A DNA stretch of 6,333 nucleotides. Origin: CAYRNC01 sp964425645 (GTDB lineage: Bacteria; Bacillota; Clostridia; Peptostreptococcales; Anaerovoracaceae). Below, in pieces: positions 5,651 to 6,333 of the stretch; position 1 is the stretch's first letter, and each line of letters opens with the position of its first letter. The position numbers were made by a program, and so were the translations under genes. Location: positions 1 to 6,333 of the forward strand of contig CAYRNC010000099.1 of assembly GCA_964425645.1 (NCBI GenBank), in the 5' to 3' direction. The notes under the pieces are model-generated. The model did not search any database. It saw nothing but the letters and a program-made list of their open reading frames with translations, and was not told where the DNA came from.

Positions 5651-6178
5651 ATGAAAAGTAATAAAATATTAAACACATTTTCTAAAGAAGAATTAACTGA
5701 ACTGATAAAGATTTACTCAAAAAACTGGCTGGCAATGGATGGCCTTTGGTTTCAGTCGGTAGAAAAAGAGCTGGGTATGGATAAAGCAATTTATCACGAT
5801 AAAGAAGTTTGGAAGTCATTTACGGTAATAGAAGCAAAAAGGATAAAAAGGTACCTGGATCTGCCTGAACATCCGGGTTTAGAAGGGCTGAAAAATGCAC
5901 TATCCTTAAGACTTTATGCGAATATAAACAGCGATGAAATCATCGAAAATGATGATTCGCTTACATACCGCGTGCTTGAATGCCGGGTCCAAAGTGCAAG
6001 AAAACAAAAGAATCTGGGGTTTCATCCGTGTAAATCTGTGGGAATAATTGAGTATTCGGGTTTTGCAAAGACTATCGATAGTCGCATTGATTGTAAATGC
6101 CTAAGCTGCTACCCGGATATTACAGATAATACATGCAGTTGTTCCTGGCAATTTACATTGAATGATGACACTCGATAG
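5651..6178 (+). CDS. DUF6125-like small cysteine-rich protein
   Basis: The protein has 175 residues and unknown function. The N-terminal half is helical, SKEELTELIKIYSKNWLAMD (11-30) and then WFQSVEKELG. The C-terminal half is rich in cysteine: Cys111 (CRVQSAR), Cys127 (FHPCKSVGIIEYSGF), Cys148, Cys150 and Cys153 (CKCLSC), Cys162 and Cys164 (CSCSW). Spacing of this kind could bind a metal or iron-sulfur cluster, and the conserved block GIIEYSGFAKTID precedes the CxCxxC. I recall this pattern from proteins labelled DUF6125, which may relate to the thiazoline-carboxylate hydrolase-like group; this is memory, not a search. No signal peptide or membrane segment. Start: ATG 5651 with GAGGAGG at 5632-5638, a 12-base gap, longer than usual. 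ATG 5630 in the same frame overlaps that site, and a start at 5447 would place the promoter inside the gene; both are rejected. Divergent from sodA. Confidence 0.75.
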   Translation: MKSNKILNTFSKEELTELIKIYSKNWLAMDGLWFQSVEKELGMDKAIYHDKEVWKSFTVIEAKRIKRYLDLPEHPGLEGLKNALSLRLYANINSDEIIENDDSLTYRVLECRVQSARKQKNLGFHPCKSVGIIEYSGFAKTIDSRIDCKCLSCYPDITDNTCSCSWQFTLNDDTR

Positions 6179-6182
6179 GCAG

Positions 6183-6203
6183 ATTGCATTTCATTGATGC
6201 AAT
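6183..6203. repeat. Inverted repeat after the DUF6125-like gene
   Basis: ATTGCAT (6183-6189) pairs perfectly with ATGCAAT (6197-6203) around a seven-base loop, starting five bases after the stop codon. There is no T-tract and the stem is AT-rich, so it is more likely a 3' mRNA structure ahead of the true terminator than a terminator itself. Confidence 0.4.
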
Positions 6204-6221
6204 ACTTCCTTCCAAATGTCA

Positions 6222-6246
6222 AAATACCACCATAATGGTGGTATTT
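6222..6246. terminator. Intrinsic terminator after the DUF6125-like gene
   Basis: A perfect 11-bp stem, AAATACCACCA (6222-6232) with TGGTGGTATTT (6236-6246), closes a TAA loop. On the plus strand it ends in TTT then AAGTG, a short tail. The complement ends in four Ts, so it may act in both directions. It is the only strong hairpin 3' of the gene. Confidence 0.75.
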
Positions 6247-6314
6247 AAGTGCATAAAAAACCTTTAAAAACAATCATGGAGTGTGTGAAATAAACTCTGT
6301 AAATTAGCTTTCTA

Positions 6315-6323
6315 TGGTAAAAT
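6315..6323 (+). promoter_or_regulatory. Extended -10 promoter facing the right edge
   Basis: TGGTAAAAT has the TGn extension (6315-6317) and a TAAAAT -10 (6318-6323). It would drive a gene starting beyond the window. It shares the string TATGRTAAAAT with the promoter at 2098-2106. No -35 is evident. Confidence 0.4.
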
Positions 6324-6333
6324 CGTTTTGAAA

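Noticed and set aside
1..6333. CRISPR array, tRNA or intact rRNA gene, riboswitch, attachment site
   Set aside because: I saw no regularly spaced direct repeats, no cloverleaf with a TTCGANTC arm, no long rRNA match and no recognisable riboswitch aptamer.

Overview
The window looks like low-GC chromosomal DNA of an anaerobic, probably endospore-forming member of the Clostridia. The grounds are AT-rich intergenic DNA, strong AGGAGG-type ribosome binding sites, TATAAT/TAAAAT promoters, and a protein set whose relatives I associate with Clostridia. These are a DinB-type polymerase with the HVDVNSAY N-terminus, a DUF3810 membrane metalloprotease-like protein, a GT4 glycosyltransferase and a DUF6125-like cysteine-rich protein. 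The species cannot be named from sequence alone.

Layout: (1) 1-571 holds the 3' part of a decayed DDE transposase gene, cut by the window edge and broken by two frameshifts and an apparent internal deletion. (2) 572-922 has no gene. It contains a two-part hairpin just after the transposase, a minus-strand motif resembling the 'CTTGAAAACTGAATAA' of Firmicutes rRNA operon spacers, and a promoter with a Spo0A-box-like heptamer. (3) 923-2044 encodes a three-helix membrane protein with an HEFAH zinc-protease motif. (4) 2174-4736 carries a GT4 glycosyltransferase and a DNA polymerase IV, 37 bases apart on the same strand and probably one transcription unit, ending at a strong 11-bp hairpin. (5) 4782-5378, minus strand, is a Mn/Fe superoxide dismutase converging on the same bidirectional terminator. 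(6) A divergent intergenic region of about 270 bases leads to a small cysteine-rich DUF6125-like gene (5651-6178), followed by another strong hairpin and the promoter of a gene beyond the right edge.

Working together: superoxide dismutase removes superoxide, and polymerase IV copies past damaged bases, so both fit stress survival in an anaerobe. They are not in the same transcript, however, and no SOS operator is visible. The glycosyltransferase probably acts on a lipid or envelope acceptor, and its tie to the polymerase may be only transcriptional. I see no clear new multi-gene system here. The most useful second looks are the GT4-dinB pair, the Spo0A-like box, the palindromes around the sod/DUF6125 divergent promoters, and the rRNA-spacer-like scar beside the dead transposase.
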